A stretch of DNA of 64,000 bases, from the NCBI GenBank assembly GCA_046160485.1, contig JBJXGV010000065.1, positions 72,552 to 136,551 on the forward strand. The letters run 5' to 3'. A program made the position numbers and the translations under genes. Shown one piece after another: positions 7,321 through 15,965 of this stretch. Within the stretch, counting starts at the first letter, position 1. Each line of letters begins with the position of its first letter. A model generated the notes under the pieces. That model was not told where the DNA came from. It was given only the letters and a program-made list of their open reading frames with translations, and ran no database searches. Source of the stretch: JBJXGV01 sp046160485 (GTDB taxonomy: Bacteria; Orphanbacterota; Orphanbacteria; JBJXGV01).

Positions 7321-9237
7321 CTAGCGGCCGCGCGCGACAACGAGGAGCCGCGCAATCTCCGGGTCCTCCGCGTCGAGCGCGGCCGCGCGTTCGAGAAACG
7401 AGACGGCCTGGGCGCGGTCGCCATTCTCGACGAAGTACTTCCCTTTGATGAAGAACTCGCGGCCAAGCAAGAGACGCGGCACGTTTTTCGTGAAGCGCGA
7501 GTAGACGAGGAAGTCGCCCGCACGCTCGCGCTCGTAGCGAACGCCGCGCGCGGCTAGCGCATCCTCGAAGCGCTCGCGGCTCGCGAGAAGCGAACGGACG
7601 TCGTTCGTTCCCCACACGCGTTCGTAGGCGAAGTCGGCGTGAGTCACGAACGCAGCGGGCTCATCGCCCCACGCCGCGCGCTCGAGCGCCGTGCGCTCGA
7701 ACTCCGGAAAGCGAAACCAATCCTCCTGCGAGTAGAAATGCGTCGCCGCGAGAAGGCGCTCTCGGCCCTCCCAGAGGATCTTCCACTTGATCGGCGGGGT
7801 CGCGAAGACGACGCGCGCGTCGCTGCGATCGAGAAGCGCGAGAAGCTGCGGAATCGAGTCGCCGCGCGTCGCGACATTGTACTCGCGCGTCGTGGCGGGG
7901 CCGACGTAGAGCGCCGCTCGCACGAGACTCACCGCGATGAGCACGAACGTCGCAAGCGCGGCCACGACGCGAGCGGCGCGGCGCGGGGAGCGGAAGAGCG
8001 CGACGGCGCCGCACGCCGCCATCACGGCGATCATCGGGTAAAGCGCGAGAAGATATCGCGGCGTCACGCCTGCGAAGCGCGACGCGATGTACGCGAGCGC
8101 GTAGAGCGCGACGTAGAGCGCCGGGATGATCGCGGGACCGACTCGCGCGCCGCCCGCGCCGTGCGTGCGGAACGCGCGCCACGCGTCGCTCCACGCGGGG
8201 CGCGCACTCCACGCCTGCGCGACGCAGAGCACGAGCATCGCCGCCGCGAAGGCCCAAGCGTCGAGCGGCACGCGCTCCACGAAGTCGTCGATCCACGGCG
8301 TGAAGAACGCGGGCAGGTCGTGCGTCGCGAGCTGCACGAAATTGCCAGCGAGGTCGGCGACGCGCGCCGCAAAACCGTCCGACTTACCGGGCGTCACGAG
8401 ATGGCGCAGGTTCACGAATCGGTGACGCACGTTCTCGTAGACGATCGGCGCTGCGCCGGCGACGAGTCCGGCCGCGAGCGGCGCGAGCGCGCGCCGCGGT
8501 ACCGCGCGTGCCGCGACGAGAACGACGGCAAGCGTCACGATCGCCGGGGCGATCAGTCCGAAGATGTAGAACGCAAAACCGGCGAGCGCGCCAAGCAACA
8601 CCCAGCGCCAAGCGCTCGCGGCGTTCGGCGCATCGGAAGCATCGTCGACGCACGCGCTCTCGCTCTCTCGCTCGCTCTGGCTCTCGCCGACGCCCGCGCG
8701 CTCGCCGCGGCGCCCGCAGCCGACGAGCGGCAGCGCAACCACGACGAGCAGCATGGAGAACAGCATCGTTTCGACGTAGCCGCCGCGCGCGGCGAGGCTC
8801 CATTCGAACGCCGGCGGCGCGAACGAGTAGAGAACGATCGCGAGGCGCGCGGCGCCGCGTCCGCCGAGCGCGCGCGCGACCCAGTAGGCCGCGGGAATCG
8901 ACGCGAGCCAAAACACGAGCGGCGCCATCTTGAGCGCAACCGTGCTCTCGCCGAATACCGCGAAGAGAAGCGCCGCCGCGTACGCCTCGAGCGCGCCGCC
9001 GCCGCCGTAGCTTTGGCCGTAGTAGAAAAGCGGGCGCTCGCCGCGCTCGAGGATGTGCCGCGCCATGACGCCGACGATCGCTTCGTCGGCGTGCGCGTGC
9101 GCGCACGTCGTCGCAAGCAGCACGACCCGGTGCGCGAGCGCGGCGGCCATCACGAACCACAACGCGGGATCGCGCCAAACGCTCGCGCCGCGCTTGTGTT
9201 GTTCGCCGCTACCCTGCGCCCTATAATCGCGACCCAT
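7321..9237 (-). CDS. Membrane glycosyltransferase of the GT39/GT-C type
   Basis: Probable polytopic GT-C enzyme of about 638 residues that would transfer a sugar from a lipid-linked donor at the outer face of the inner membrane. After a short cytoplasmic start it shows a first TM (LWFVMAAALAHRVVLL), then an acidic loop HADEA typical of GT39 catalytic loops, then LFYYGQSYGGG and about ten hydrophobic segments. The C-terminal part (from roughly 480) is soluble and ends in a TPR-like stretch (KYFVENGDRAQAVSFLERAAALDAEDPE). ATG 9237 shares the CATG with the divergent oxidoreductase gene. The frame continues to 9618 but loses the family pattern there. An internal ATG at 9150 is a possible alternative start. 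Substrate is unknown. Confidence 0.75.
   Translation of the reverse strand: MGRDYRAQGSGEQHKRGASVWRDPALWFVMAAALAHRVVLLATTCAHAHADEAIVGVMARHILERGERPLFYYGQSYGGGGALEAYAAALLFAVFGESTVALKMAPLVFWLASIPAAYWVARALGGRGAARLAIVLYSFAPPAFEWSLAARGGYVETMLFSMLLVVVALPLVGCGRRGERAGVGESQSERESESACVDDASDAPNAASAWRWVLLGALAGFAFYIFGLIAPAIVTLAVVLVAARAVPRRALAPLAAGLVAGAAPIVYENVRHRFVNLRHLVTPGKSDGFAARVADLAGNFVQLATHDLPAFFTPWIDDFVERVPLDAWAFAAAMLVLCVAQAWSARPAWSDAWRAFRTHGAGGARVGPAIIPALYVALYALAYIASRFAGVTPRYLLALYPMIAVMAACGAVALFRSPRRAARVVAALATFVLIAVSLVRAALYVGPATTREYNVATRGDSIPQLLALLDRSDARVVFATPPIKWKILWEGRERLLAATHFYSQEDWFRFPEFERTALERAAWGDEPAAFVTHADFAYERVWGTNDVRSLLASRERFEDALAARGVRYERERAGDFLVYSRFTKNVPRLLLGREFFIKGKYFVENGDRAQAVSFLERAAALDAEDPEIARLLVVARGR
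9199..9227 (+). promoter_or_regulatory. Promoter with consensus TATAAT for the Gfo/Idh gene
   Basis: TTGTTC (9199-9204), a 17-base spacer and a perfect TATAAT (9222-9227) precede ATG 9236 by only eight bases, so the mRNA should begin at or next to the start codon. There is no SD, which fits a leaderless transcript. The element lies inside the 5' end of the divergent glycosyltransferase gene if that gene starts at 9237. Confidence 0.5.
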
Positions 9238-10351
9238 GCGCGTCGTGCTCCTCGGTCTAGGCAACGTCTCCCAAACGATTCTGATTCCGGCGATTCGATC
9301 CGTGCCGGGACTCGAAATCGTTGCCGCGTGCGACACGAACGCCGAGGCGCGCGAGCGCGCCGCACGCGCCGGCATCGCGAGCGGCGCGGGCAGCGCGAGC
9401 GGCGGCATCCACGCCACACCTGCCGAAGCGATCGCCGCCGGCCGCCCCGAACTCGTCGTCGTCGCGACGCCTCCCGACTCGCATCGCGAACTCTCGATCC
9501 TCGCGCTCGACGCCGGCGCGCACGTCTTCTGCGAAAAGCCGTTCGCGCCCTCGGTCGCCGACGCGGACGCGATTCTCGCGGCAAGCGCTCGCACCGGCCG
9601 CCAGGTCGCGATCAACAACCAGTACTACAAGATGCCCGTCTTTGCAGCCTTTCACGACGCGATCGCCCGCGGCGCGCACGGAGAGCTTCTCTTCCTCAGC
9701 GCGTGGCAGACGACGCTCGAACCGCCGCGGCGCGACATGGGCTGGCGCGGCGCGCTTCGCAAACGCACGCTTTACGAATTCGGCACGCACGCGATCGACC
9801 TGATCACGCGCAGTTTCGGCGAACGCCCCGCGGCCGTCACGTGCTCGCTCGCAAGCGACGGCGGCGATCGCGAGTGGGACGCGTTCACGGCGACGACGCT
9901 TCACTTTTCGCGCGGCCGCATCGCGACGTTCTCGACGAACCGCGTCTCGCGCGGGCGTTGGCGCTACCTCGATCTGCGCGCCGACTGCGGCGGCGCGACG
10001 ATCCGCGCGTCGCTCGGCGGCGAGGCGCGCATCGCGTTCGGCGTCGACGGTCTCGCGCGCGTTCCGTTCGTCTCGACGCAAATCACGAAGGGCGGATTCG
10101 CGTGGATCGAGACCGGCGAGCGCCGGCGCGTTCTTGCGAGCAACACCGCGAACCCGCAAGCGCCCGCAACGGGGCTTCATCTCGGCGACTTCGTGCGCGC
10201 GATCGCGGAGGGCCGCGCGTTCGAGGGCGGCGCCGCCTCGAACCGCGCCGCGATCGAAACCGTCGCCGCCGCGTACCTCTCGGCCGAACTCGGCCGCAAG
10301 ATCGATCTCGCCGCGGATGCGTCCGCGATCGCGAACCTGTCTCTCGGATAA
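9236..10351 (+). CDS. Gfo/Idh/MocA family NAD(P)-dependent oxidoreductase
   Basis: A 371-residue cytoplasmic dehydrogenase of the family that oxidises or reduces sugars and related polyols. The N-terminal Rossmann fold shows the strand-turn GLGNVS (7-12), the acidic strand end ACDTN, and then the conserved CEKPF (EKP at 100-102) that positions the nicotinamide. The second half is the alpha/beta substrate domain with GTHAIDL, whose His-Ala-Ile-Asp matches the usual catalytic region. Substrate cannot be read from the sequence. It stands alone behind a strong leaderless promoter, divergent from a membrane glycosyltransferase, so a role in sugar-nucleotide or glycan metabolism is plausible. Confidence 0.88.
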   Translation: MRVVLLGLGNVSQTILIPAIRSVPGLEIVAACDTNAEARERAARAGIASGAGSASGGIHATPAEAIAAGRPELVVVATPPDSHRELSILALDAGAHVFCEKPFAPSVADADAILAASARTGRQVAINNQYYKMPVFAAFHDAIARGAHGELLFLSAWQTTLEPPRRDMGWRGALRKRTLYEFGTHAIDLITRSFGERPAAVTCSLASDGGDREWDAFTATTLHFSRGRIATFSTNRVSRGRWRYLDLRADCGGATIRASLGGEARIAFGVDGLARVPFVSTQITKGGFAWIETGERRRVLASNTANPQAPATGLHLGDFVRAIAEGRAFEGGAASNRAAIETVAAAYLSAELGRKIDLAADASAIANLSLG

Positions 10352-10387
10352 CACGACATCACCGCACCGACCACAACGGAGGAATTC

Positions 10388-10666
10388 ATGGCGGACATTC
10401 ACATCGAGAAAGATACGAGCCTCGCGCAAGACGCGGCGATGAAGAAATTCGAGAGCGAGGTTCTCTCGCTTCCGAACCTCAAGCTCTTCGTCACGGAGTA
10501 CAAGGTCGAGGGCAACCGCGTTACGTTCGGCGGCGACAAGGGCGTGACGGGGACGCTCCTCGTCGATCCCGGCAAGCTGACGATCGACGTGAAGCTCGAA
10601 GGAATGGCCGCGCTCGGCCGCGGGCTCGTCGAAAGCAAACTCCGCGAGGTGCTCGGGAAGTTCTAG
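10388..10666 (+). CDS. Small PHA-granule-system-like protein
   Basis: A 92-residue acidic-basic protein starting MADIHIEKD and continuing through a short helix (LAQDAAMKKFE), a segment EYKVEGNRVTF, then GVTGTLLVDPGKLTIDVKLEG and a C-terminal helix ending in LREVLGKF. This layout fits the polyhydroxyalkanoic acid system family (a small steroid-isomerase-like or granule-regulator fold), but no PHA synthase or phasin is nearby, so the name is a family guess. The SD GGAGG lies seven bases before ATG 10388. Its TAG shares the palindrome CTAG (10663-10666) with the stop codon of the convergent mobA. It follows the oxidoreductase gene by 36 bases and may be co-transcribed with it. Confidence 0.65.
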   Translation: MADIHIEKDTSLAQDAAMKKFESEVLSLPNLKLFVTEYKVEGNRVTFGGDKGVTGTLLVDPGKLTIDVKLEGMAALGRGLVESKLREVLGKF

Positions 10667-11313
10667 TCGGGGACGACGCTCGCGAATGAGATGAGGCCCG
10701 CGCCGACCGCGGCGCGTACGGCACGCGCGTAGTCATCCTCGGTGTTGATGTTCGCAAGCGGCGCGCAGCCGGGCGCCACGTCGCGCGCGCGGAGCGTGTC
10801 GAAACGCGCGTGCGCGAGCAGATCGCGCATCGCGAACTCGCCCGCGGCGAGCCGCGCCTCGATGAGCCGCACGATCTCGGGACGGTAGAACGCGGCGAGC
10901 GGCTGCGGGCCATCGTCGTCGGCGAGAACGACGGCCGGCGCCGCCGTCCGCATGCGCGTCAGAGCGAGCAGATCATCGGGCGCGAGAAACGGCAGGTCGC
11001 ACGCGACGAAGAGCACCGGCCGCGCGAGTTGCCGGAGCACCGTGTGCAGCGCGGCGAGCGGGCCTCGCCCCGGTGCGGCGTCGTGGATGAAGCCGGTGAC
11101 GCCGCGAACGCTCGCCCCGGCGCTCACGGCTTCGAGCGCGCCCGCCGAGTCCGCGTCGGCCGTCGAGATCCACACCTCGTCCGCGGCCCCGCGCACGAGC
11201 GCGATGCACCGGTCGAGGAGCGTGCCGCGCCCGAACGGAAGCCCTGCCTTCGGCCGCCCCATGCGGCGGCTCGCGCCCCCGGCGAGAACGACACCCGCGA
11301 CGCGGCGCGTCAC
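10663..11313 (-). CDS. mobA: Molybdenum cofactor guanylyltransferase MobA
   Basis: Transfers GMP from GTP to molybdopterin to form the guanine dinucleotide cofactor used by DMSO-reductase-type enzymes. The N-terminal GTP loop is textbook (VVLAGGASRRMGRPKA). It is followed by AADEVWIST, PGRGPLAALHTVL and the metal-binding DLPFL, and the C-terminal NINTEDDYARA matches the N-x-N-T-x-x-D element. GTG 11313 is preceded by GGGAG at good spacing and gives 216 residues, near the family norm. An in-frame ATG at 11352 is an alternative, and the frame extends further to 11493 without family similarity. Together with moaC and moaB 10 kb away it implies that the organism makes a pterin guanine dinucleotide cofactor. 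Confidence 0.92.
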   Translation of the reverse strand: MTRRVAGVVLAGGASRRMGRPKAGLPFGRGTLLDRCIALVRGAADEVWISTADADSAGALEAVSAGASVRGVTGFIHDAAPGRGPLAALHTVLRQLARPVLFVACDLPFLAPDDLLALTRMRTAAPAVVLADDDGPQPLAAFYRPEIVRLIEARLAAGEFAMRDLLAHARFDTLRARDVAPGCAPLANINTEDDYARAVRAAVGAGLISFASVVPD

Positions 11314-11378
11314 GCTCTCTCCCGGCGGTTCATTCTTTCTCCTGCCCGCCATCGGACGAGCGAACGAATTGACGCGCG

Positions 11379-12305
11379 ATGCGGCGTATGACAGCCTCGC
11401 GGCGTATGGCAGCGCGCCGCGACGAGCGATCGCAAGCGAATCCCACGCGGCACTCGCCCACCGCGTCCGCCTCATGCATCGCGCCCATCGCACCTCTCCT
11501 CGCCGCGTCGATCGCGATACTCATCGTAGTCTTCAACTCGACTCCCACTCGCGCCGCCTCCGGCGAACCGCACGCCGCGCCGCGCGCCGCGAACGCGCCC
11601 GCGCCCGCGGCCGACACCGCGAACCGCCCTCTCTATTACGAGCGCCCGATCGCGATCGAGGATCTCGAAGGCCGTTCGCTCCGCGAGTTGTCGCTCATGC
11701 GCAATTGGATCTTCGCGCGCGCCGGCAACCCGTTCCGAAAGTCATGGCTTCGCGACTATTTCGGCGTGCAGCCATGGTATCAGCGGAAGGAAGCGCTTGA
11801 TAGAAGTCTCCTCTCCCCCGTCGATCTCGCGAACGCGGAGGCGATCACGCGCTATGAGCTGTCGATCCCGCGCGACGAACTCGTCCGGCGGCATGCGGAG
11901 ATCACGCGCCGCGCCGACCTCGACGCCGTGGAGGCGATCGAGCGCTTGCTCCTCAGCGAGCATCTCGGCGAACTGCGGAATTCGCCCGCGGGCGGGCCCG
12001 CGACGCCGCTTGAAGACCCGAGCCTGCTCGATCGCCAGCTCACGCTCGCGCAACTCGACGACTTCTCTCGCCGCGACCTGCGTCTCTTGCGCAATCTCGT
12101 CTATGCGCGCAAGGGCCGCGTCTTCGACTCCGGCTTCCTCGCGCTCTACTTCGCGCGCTTCTCGTGGTACGCGCCCGATTCGAGCTACAGCGACGCGCGC
12201 CTCGGCACGATCGACCGCCGGAATATCAAACTGATTCGAAGCCTCGAGGACGAACTCGGCGGGCCGCTCGGCGAGGGCGACGACGACTGGTTTTTTCAGG
12301 CCTGA
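11379..12305 (+). CDS. Exported protein with two YARHG domains
   Basis: A 308-residue protein with a basic N-terminus, a hydrophobic segment (IAPLLAASIAILIVVF, about residues 36-51) and an Ala/Pro-rich spacer, consistent with a signal peptide or signal anchor. Two YARHG modules follow. The first spans LRELSLMRNWIFARAGNPFRK to FGVQPWYQRK (about 95-137), and the second is DLRLLRNLVYARKGRVFDS to FSWYAPD (about 228-266). In each the eponymous YARHG reads FARAG or YARKG and is followed by the typical L..YF...WY. YARHG is a small extracellular domain found in lipoproteins and peptidase-linked proteins, with no firmly established function. ATGs at 11379, 11391 and 11409 are all possible starts. The gene is divergent from mobA. 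Confidence 0.78.
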   Translation: MRRMTASRRMAARRDERSQANPTRHSPTASASCIAPIAPLLAASIAILIVVFNSTPTRAASGEPHAAPRAANAPAPAADTANRPLYYERPIAIEDLEGRSLRELSLMRNWIFARAGNPFRKSWLRDYFGVQPWYQRKEALDRSLLSPVDLANAEAITRYELSIPRDELVRRHAEITRRADLDAVEAIERLLLSEHLGELRNSPAGGPATPLEDPSLLDRQLTLAQLDDFSRRDLRLLRNLVYARKGRVFDSGFLALYFARFSWYAPDSSYSDARLGTIDRRNIKLIRSLEDELGGPLGEGDDDWFFQA

Positions 12306-12314
12306 TGAGAGCGC

Positions 12315-12333
12315 CGCGCCCCGTGCGGGCGCG
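12315..12333. terminator. Hairpin between convergent YARHG and capA-like genes
   Basis: CGCGCCC (12315-12321) and GGGCGCG (12327-12333) form a seven-base perfect stem with a five-base loop in the 36-bp gap between two convergent stop codons. There is no T-run on either side, so this is a stem-only, possibly bidirectional terminator candidate. Confidence 0.4.
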
Positions 12334-12341
12334 CGCACCGC

Positions 12342-13316
12342 TCAGAAACGCGCCCAGCGCGCGCCGCGGCGCACACCGCGGCTACCGAGCGCCTCGAGCA
12401 GATCGAACACGCTGTCCGGATGATCCGACGGCCGCGCGTCGCCGCCGTCGAGCCCCGCCTCGATCGGAATGACGAACGCCTCGACCGGCGCGCCCGGCTC
12501 GAGTGCGAGGCGCAGGACGATCGCGTCGCGTTCGTCGGTGCAGCGGCACGCGAACGCCATGTTACCGAGACCCCACGCGATGACGGCGCCGCCGCGCCGT
12601 TCAACCGCGCCGAGAGTGTGGCGGCCGTGGGCGGCGACCGCGTCGGCGCCGTTCGCGAGCGCGATCTCGACCGCGCGGCGCAGCGCGCGCGACGGCAGGT
12701 ACGACGGCGGGCCGGTCTCGTGAAATGTCGCGATCAAGAAATCGGCGTCGAGTGCGCCGCTCGCGAGATCCGCCGCGATGCGCGCGGAATCGGCTTCTTC
12801 GAGATCGTGAGCCGAGACGGCGATTCGCACGCCGCCGATCTCGAGGCGCGCGACGCCCGCTGCGTTTCCGGCGGGACGAATGCCGGCCGCGCGCAGAGCA
12901 CGCTCCGTTTCGCGCGCGCCGGCCTGCCCGAAATCGCCCGCGTGGTTGTTCGCGATTCCAGCCACGCCGACGCCCGCGTTCGCGAGCACCGCGAGCGCGC
13001 GCGCGCCGTTGAACAGCCGCGGCCGCGACGCCGAGCCGGCGCCACTGACCAACGGCGCCGCGCCGGTCGCGGGATCGCGCGCGATGAGCGGCCCCTCCAA
13101 ATTGACGACACCGACGGCCCCGCATAAACTCGTCGCCAATGCCGAGAGCGGATCGTGCGAGGAATCGGCGAGGTGGAAGTCACCGCCGAGCCAAACCTCG
13201 GCTCGCCCCCCGACGCGCGGCGCGCAACCGGCCAGGCCCACGGCGAGCCACAGGGCGATGAAGGAGCACACACCGTGAGAGAAGCTACGCGGCGACCGCA
13301 AAACAAGACCCCCCAT
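12342..13316 (-). CDS. CapA/PgsA-type metallophosphatase-fold lipoprotein
   Basis: Related to the bacterial capsule synthesis protein CapA/PgsA, a calcineurin-like fold linked to poly-gamma-glutamate or capsule export. The mature part begins after LAVGLAGC (lipid Cys near residue 31) and shows GGDFHL, VVNLEGPL (the N-L-E-G-P motif), ANNHAGDFG (the N-N-H motif) and HGRHTLGAVE (the H-x-H motif). At 324 residues it is a little shorter than typical CapA. ATG 13316 supplies Arg-containing n-region residues and is my choice. It overlaps the divergent gene's GTG 13275 by 42 bases, whereas the alternative GTG at 13271 removes that overlap but leaves almost no n-region. No other capsule gene is adjacent. 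Confidence 0.78.
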   Translation of the reverse strand: MGGLVLRSPRSFSHGVCSFIALWLAVGLAGCAPRVGGRAEVWLGGDFHLADSSHDPLSALATSLCGAVGVVNLEGPLIARDPATGAAPLVSGAGSASRPRLFNGARALAVLANAGVGVAGIANNHAGDFGQAGARETERALRAAGIRPAGNAAGVARLEIGGVRIAVSAHDLEEADSARIAADLASGALDADFLIATFHETGPPSYLPSRALRRAVEIALANGADAVAAHGRHTLGAVERRGGAVIAWGLGNMAFACRCTDERDAIVLRLALEPGAPVEAFVIPIEAGLDGGDARPSDHPDSVFDLLEALGSRGVRRGARWARF

Positions 13317-14609
13317 TCGAGCGCGGTTCGCGTCGCGGTGGCGCTCGCGTTCTTCCTTTTCGCCGGCGCCTGCTGCACACGTGCGGCGCTCGCCGCCGAA
13401 TGCGACAGCACGTCGAAGGGCTTCATCCCGATCAACGATCTCGGCGCGGGAACATACCAGGGCTACCAGGGCGGGCTCTATCCCGGCGGCTTGAATCTCA
13501 TCCCGCCCGCGCACCTCGCCGCGGGGCTCGATCAGGCTGCGCTGATCGAACCGCTCGACGCGCTCGGCGTTCCCGACCCGGTCAACGGCTGGATCGTGCT
13601 GCTCAGCGTCGGTATGTGCAACACCTCGCAAGAGTACTCGAGCTTCATGGCGCTTGCGAACGCGTACGCACAGAAGAACCCGCGCGTCTTCCTCCTCAAC
13701 GGCGCGCAGGGAGGGATGAGCGCTCAAGAGATCGCCGACGAGAACTCCGCGTTCTGGGATGTCATCGACGATCGCCTTGCGAACAACGGCCTCTCGCGCG
13801 CGCAGATTCAGGCGGTGTGGTTCAAGGAGGCCAATGCGAACCCGATGGAGGCATTCCCCGCCCACGCCGATTCGCTGCGCGACCAATTCTTCCGCGCCGT
13901 CCGGATCGCGCGCGGCCTCTATCCGAATGCGCGACTCTGCTATTTCTCGAGCCGCATTTATGCCGGCTACGCCTCGACGACGCTCAATCCCGAACCCTAC
14001 GCGTACGAAGGCGGCTTCGCGGTGAAGTGGCTCATCGAATCGCAGATCGACGGCAACGACTCGCTCAACTTCGATCCGGCGGAGGGCGCGGTGAACGCGC
14101 CGTGGCTCGCGTGGGGCCCCTACCTCTGGGCGGACGGGCTGACGCCGCGAAGCGACGGGCTCGTGTGGCGCTGCAGCGACGTGCGCGAGGACGATGGAAC
14201 CCACCCGTCGAACAGCGGGCGCGCCAAGGTCGGCAATCTGCTCCTCAGTTTTCTCATCGCGAACCCGACGTCGACCCCGTGGTTTCTCAGCGGTGCGTCC
14301 GACGTCGGAGGCCCGCCGCCGCCGGGCGCCGGGTTCGACGTCTCGCGTGCGTCGCCCAATCCGTTCACGGAGCGGACCGCGATTACGCTCTCGCTCGCGC
14401 GCGAGCGTCCCGTGCGTGTCGATGTCGTCACGGTGAGCGGCCGCCGCTTGAAAACCCTCGCCGCGTCGACTCTCCCCGCCGGCGAATGGCGCTTCGAGTG
14501 GGACGGAACGGATGGCGACGATACGCGCGTCGGGTCGGGCGTCTATTTTCTCCGCGTGCAGAGCGACGGCGCGAAGACGCGTACCGAAAGAGTGACGCTT
14601 GCCCGCTAG
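13275..14609 (+). CDS. Secreted SGNH-hydrolase-like protein with C-terminal sorting domain
   Basis: A 444-residue secreted protein. AAGGAG at 13261-13266 selects GTG 13275, and a signal peptide follows (VALAFFLFAGACCTRAALAA). The catalytic-type half contains LLSVGMCNTS, FLLNGAQGG and, near the end, DDGTHPSNSGRAK, which matches block V (D-x-x-H) of SGNH esterases. A clear block I GDS is absent, so activity on esters is only inferred. A short Pro/Gly linker (GGPPPPGAGF) leads to a C-terminal FlgD-like Ig/Por-tail domain of about 80 residues (SPNPFTERTAITLSL, VSGRRLKTL, WDGTDGDD, GVYFLRVQ) shared with four other proteins in this window. The 5' end overlaps the divergent capA-like gene. Confidence 0.75.
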   Translation: MREATRRPQNKTPHSSAVRVAVALAFFLFAGACCTRAALAAECDSTSKGFIPINDLGAGTYQGYQGGLYPGGLNLIPPAHLAAGLDQAALIEPLDALGVPDPVNGWIVLLSVGMCNTSQEYSSFMALANAYAQKNPRVFLLNGAQGGMSAQEIADENSAFWDVIDDRLANNGLSRAQIQAVWFKEANANPMEAFPAHADSLRDQFFRAVRIARGLYPNARLCYFSSRIYAGYASTTLNPEPYAYEGGFAVKWLIESQIDGNDSLNFDPAEGAVNAPWLAWGPYLWADGLTPRSDGLVWRCSDVREDDGTHPSNSGRAKVGNLLLSFLIANPTSTPWFLSGASDVGGPPPPGAGFDVSRASPNPFTERTAITLSLARERPVRVDVVTVSGRRLKTLAASTLPAGEWRFEWDGTDGDDTRVGSGVYFLRVQSDGAKTRTERVTLAR

Positions 14610-14615
14610 CCGCAG

Positions 14616-15965
14616 GTGAGGCGCCTCGCGATCCTCGGCGCGACCGCCCTCGTCGCGCTCTTCTACGCGTCGCGCATCCCCGATCCGCTCGGCAACTTCG
14701 TGGCGTTCCTCTGGCCGGTCGCCGCCGCGTTCATGCTCTGCATGCACGCCTTCCGGACGGCGCGCGAAGATGCGGATACGGCGCGTCTGGAGCGGCGCGG
14801 AATCGTTCTCGCGATGGCGATCGGCGCCGCGATGCGCGTCGCGTTCATCGCAACGCCGCCGTCGCTCTCGAGCGATGTCTACCGCTATGTCTGGGACGCG
14901 CGCGCGCAAGCGGCGGGAGTCAATCCGTTCCTCTACCCGCCGAACGCGCCCGAGGTGCGCGACCTCTACGACGTCAACGCGACCTACATCAACCACCAGG
15001 AGATTTCGACGATCTATCCGCCGGTTTCGCAGGCGGCGTTCCGCGTGGCGGAGGCGATCGCGCCAGGGCCGACCGGGATGAAGATTCTCTTCGGGTTCAT
15101 CGATCTGGCGATTCCGCTGCTCGCGCTCGCGGCGCTCCGCCCGCCGCCGGGCGCGCGCCTTCCGGTCGTGCTGCTCTTGGCTTGGCATCCGCTCAGCGTG
15201 ATCGAGACGGCCGGGAGCGGACACAACGATCCGCTCGGGATCGCGCTTCTGCTCGGAGCGGTTGCGTGCGCGCGCGCCGGGTTCGCGATGCGCGCGGGCG
15301 CACTCCTCGGCGCGGCCGCGGCCGCGAAGACGATGCCGATCCTCCTGGCGCCCCTCTTTGCGATCGCGCTCGGCCGCCGCGGCGCGGGGCGCTTCGCCGC
15401 GGCCCTCGCCGCCGTCATCGCGTTCGCGTACTTCCCGTTCGCCGACGCCGGCGCCGCGCTCTTCCGCGGGCTCACCGCGTATTCGCTCGACCTCGAGTTC
15501 AACGCGGGGCTCTACGCGATCGTGCGCGCGCTCGTCCGCGCGAGCGCTTCCCCCGACAGCGCGATCGCGCTCGCGCCGCGGCTCCTGCCGCTACTCCCCG
15601 CGCTCGCCGCGCCGCTCCTCTGGCGGCTCGCTCGCGGCGATCTCGCGCGCGCCGCGTTCTGGACGCTCGGCGCGCTTGTGCTTCTCTCGTCGCAGGTCCA
15701 CCCGTGGTATCTGCTCTGGCTCCTGCCGTTCCTCGCGGTGCGCCCTTCGCGCGCGTGGCTTCTCTTCACGTTCCTCATCTTCATCTCGTACGAGACACAC
15801 GCGCTCCACCGCGCCAGCGGCGCCTGGAGCGAATCGACCGGCATCCGCGCGATTCAGTACGCGCCGCTCTTCATCTTGCTCGCGATAGAGGCTGCGGCTT
15901 CGATCGCGCGCGCGCGGCGCGGGGCGGCGCCAGTTCGCGATCCGGCGGCCGGCGAGGCGCGCTAG
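14616..15965 (+). CDS. GT87-like polytopic membrane glycosyltransferase
   Basis: A 449-residue inner-membrane protein with about ten to twelve hydrophobic segments. The first periplasmic loop holds PPSLSSDVYRYVWDARAQ, VNPFLYPP and the STIYPPVSQ motif, a combination typical of GT87/DUF2029-type mannosyltransferases that use polyprenyl-phosphate sugars. HPLSVIETAGSGHND in the middle is also characteristic. Translation probably starts at GTG 14616, seven bases after the stop of the secreted SGNH-like gene, with only a weak GCAGG as SD. Its TAG shares a CTAG palindrome (15962-15965) with the stop of the convergent GT2 gene. Acceptor is unknown. Confidence 0.8.
   Translation: MRRLAILGATALVALFYASRIPDPLGNFVAFLWPVAAAFMLCMHAFRTAREDADTARLERRGIVLAMAIGAAMRVAFIATPPSLSSDVYRYVWDARAQAAGVNPFLYPPNAPEVRDLYDVNATYINHQEISTIYPPVSQAAFRVAEAIAPGPTGMKILFGFIDLAIPLLALAALRPPPGARLPVVLLLAWHPLSVIETAGSGHNDPLGIALLLGAVACARAGFAMRAGALLGAAAAAKTMPILLAPLFAIALGRRGAGRFAAALAAVIAFAYFPFADAGAALFRGLTAYSLDLEFNAGLYAIVRALVRASASPDSAIALAPRLLPLLPALAAPLLWRLARGDLARAAFWTLGALVLLSSQVHPWYLLWLLPFLAVRPSRAWLLFTFLIFISYETHALHRASGAWSESTGIRAIQYAPLFILLAIEAAASIARARRGAAPVRDPAAGEAR

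Noticed and set aside
9238..9618. N-terminal extension of the GT39-like frame
   Set aside because: The extension overlaps the divergent Gfo/Idh gene and has no membrane or domain features. ATG 9237 or an internal start is more plausible.
7639..10689. A 1016-codon open frame on the plus strand
   Set aside because: It runs antisense to the GT39-like gene and crosses the Gfo/Idh gene in another frame, is extremely Arg-rich and has no domain pattern. Long antisense frames are expected at this GC content.
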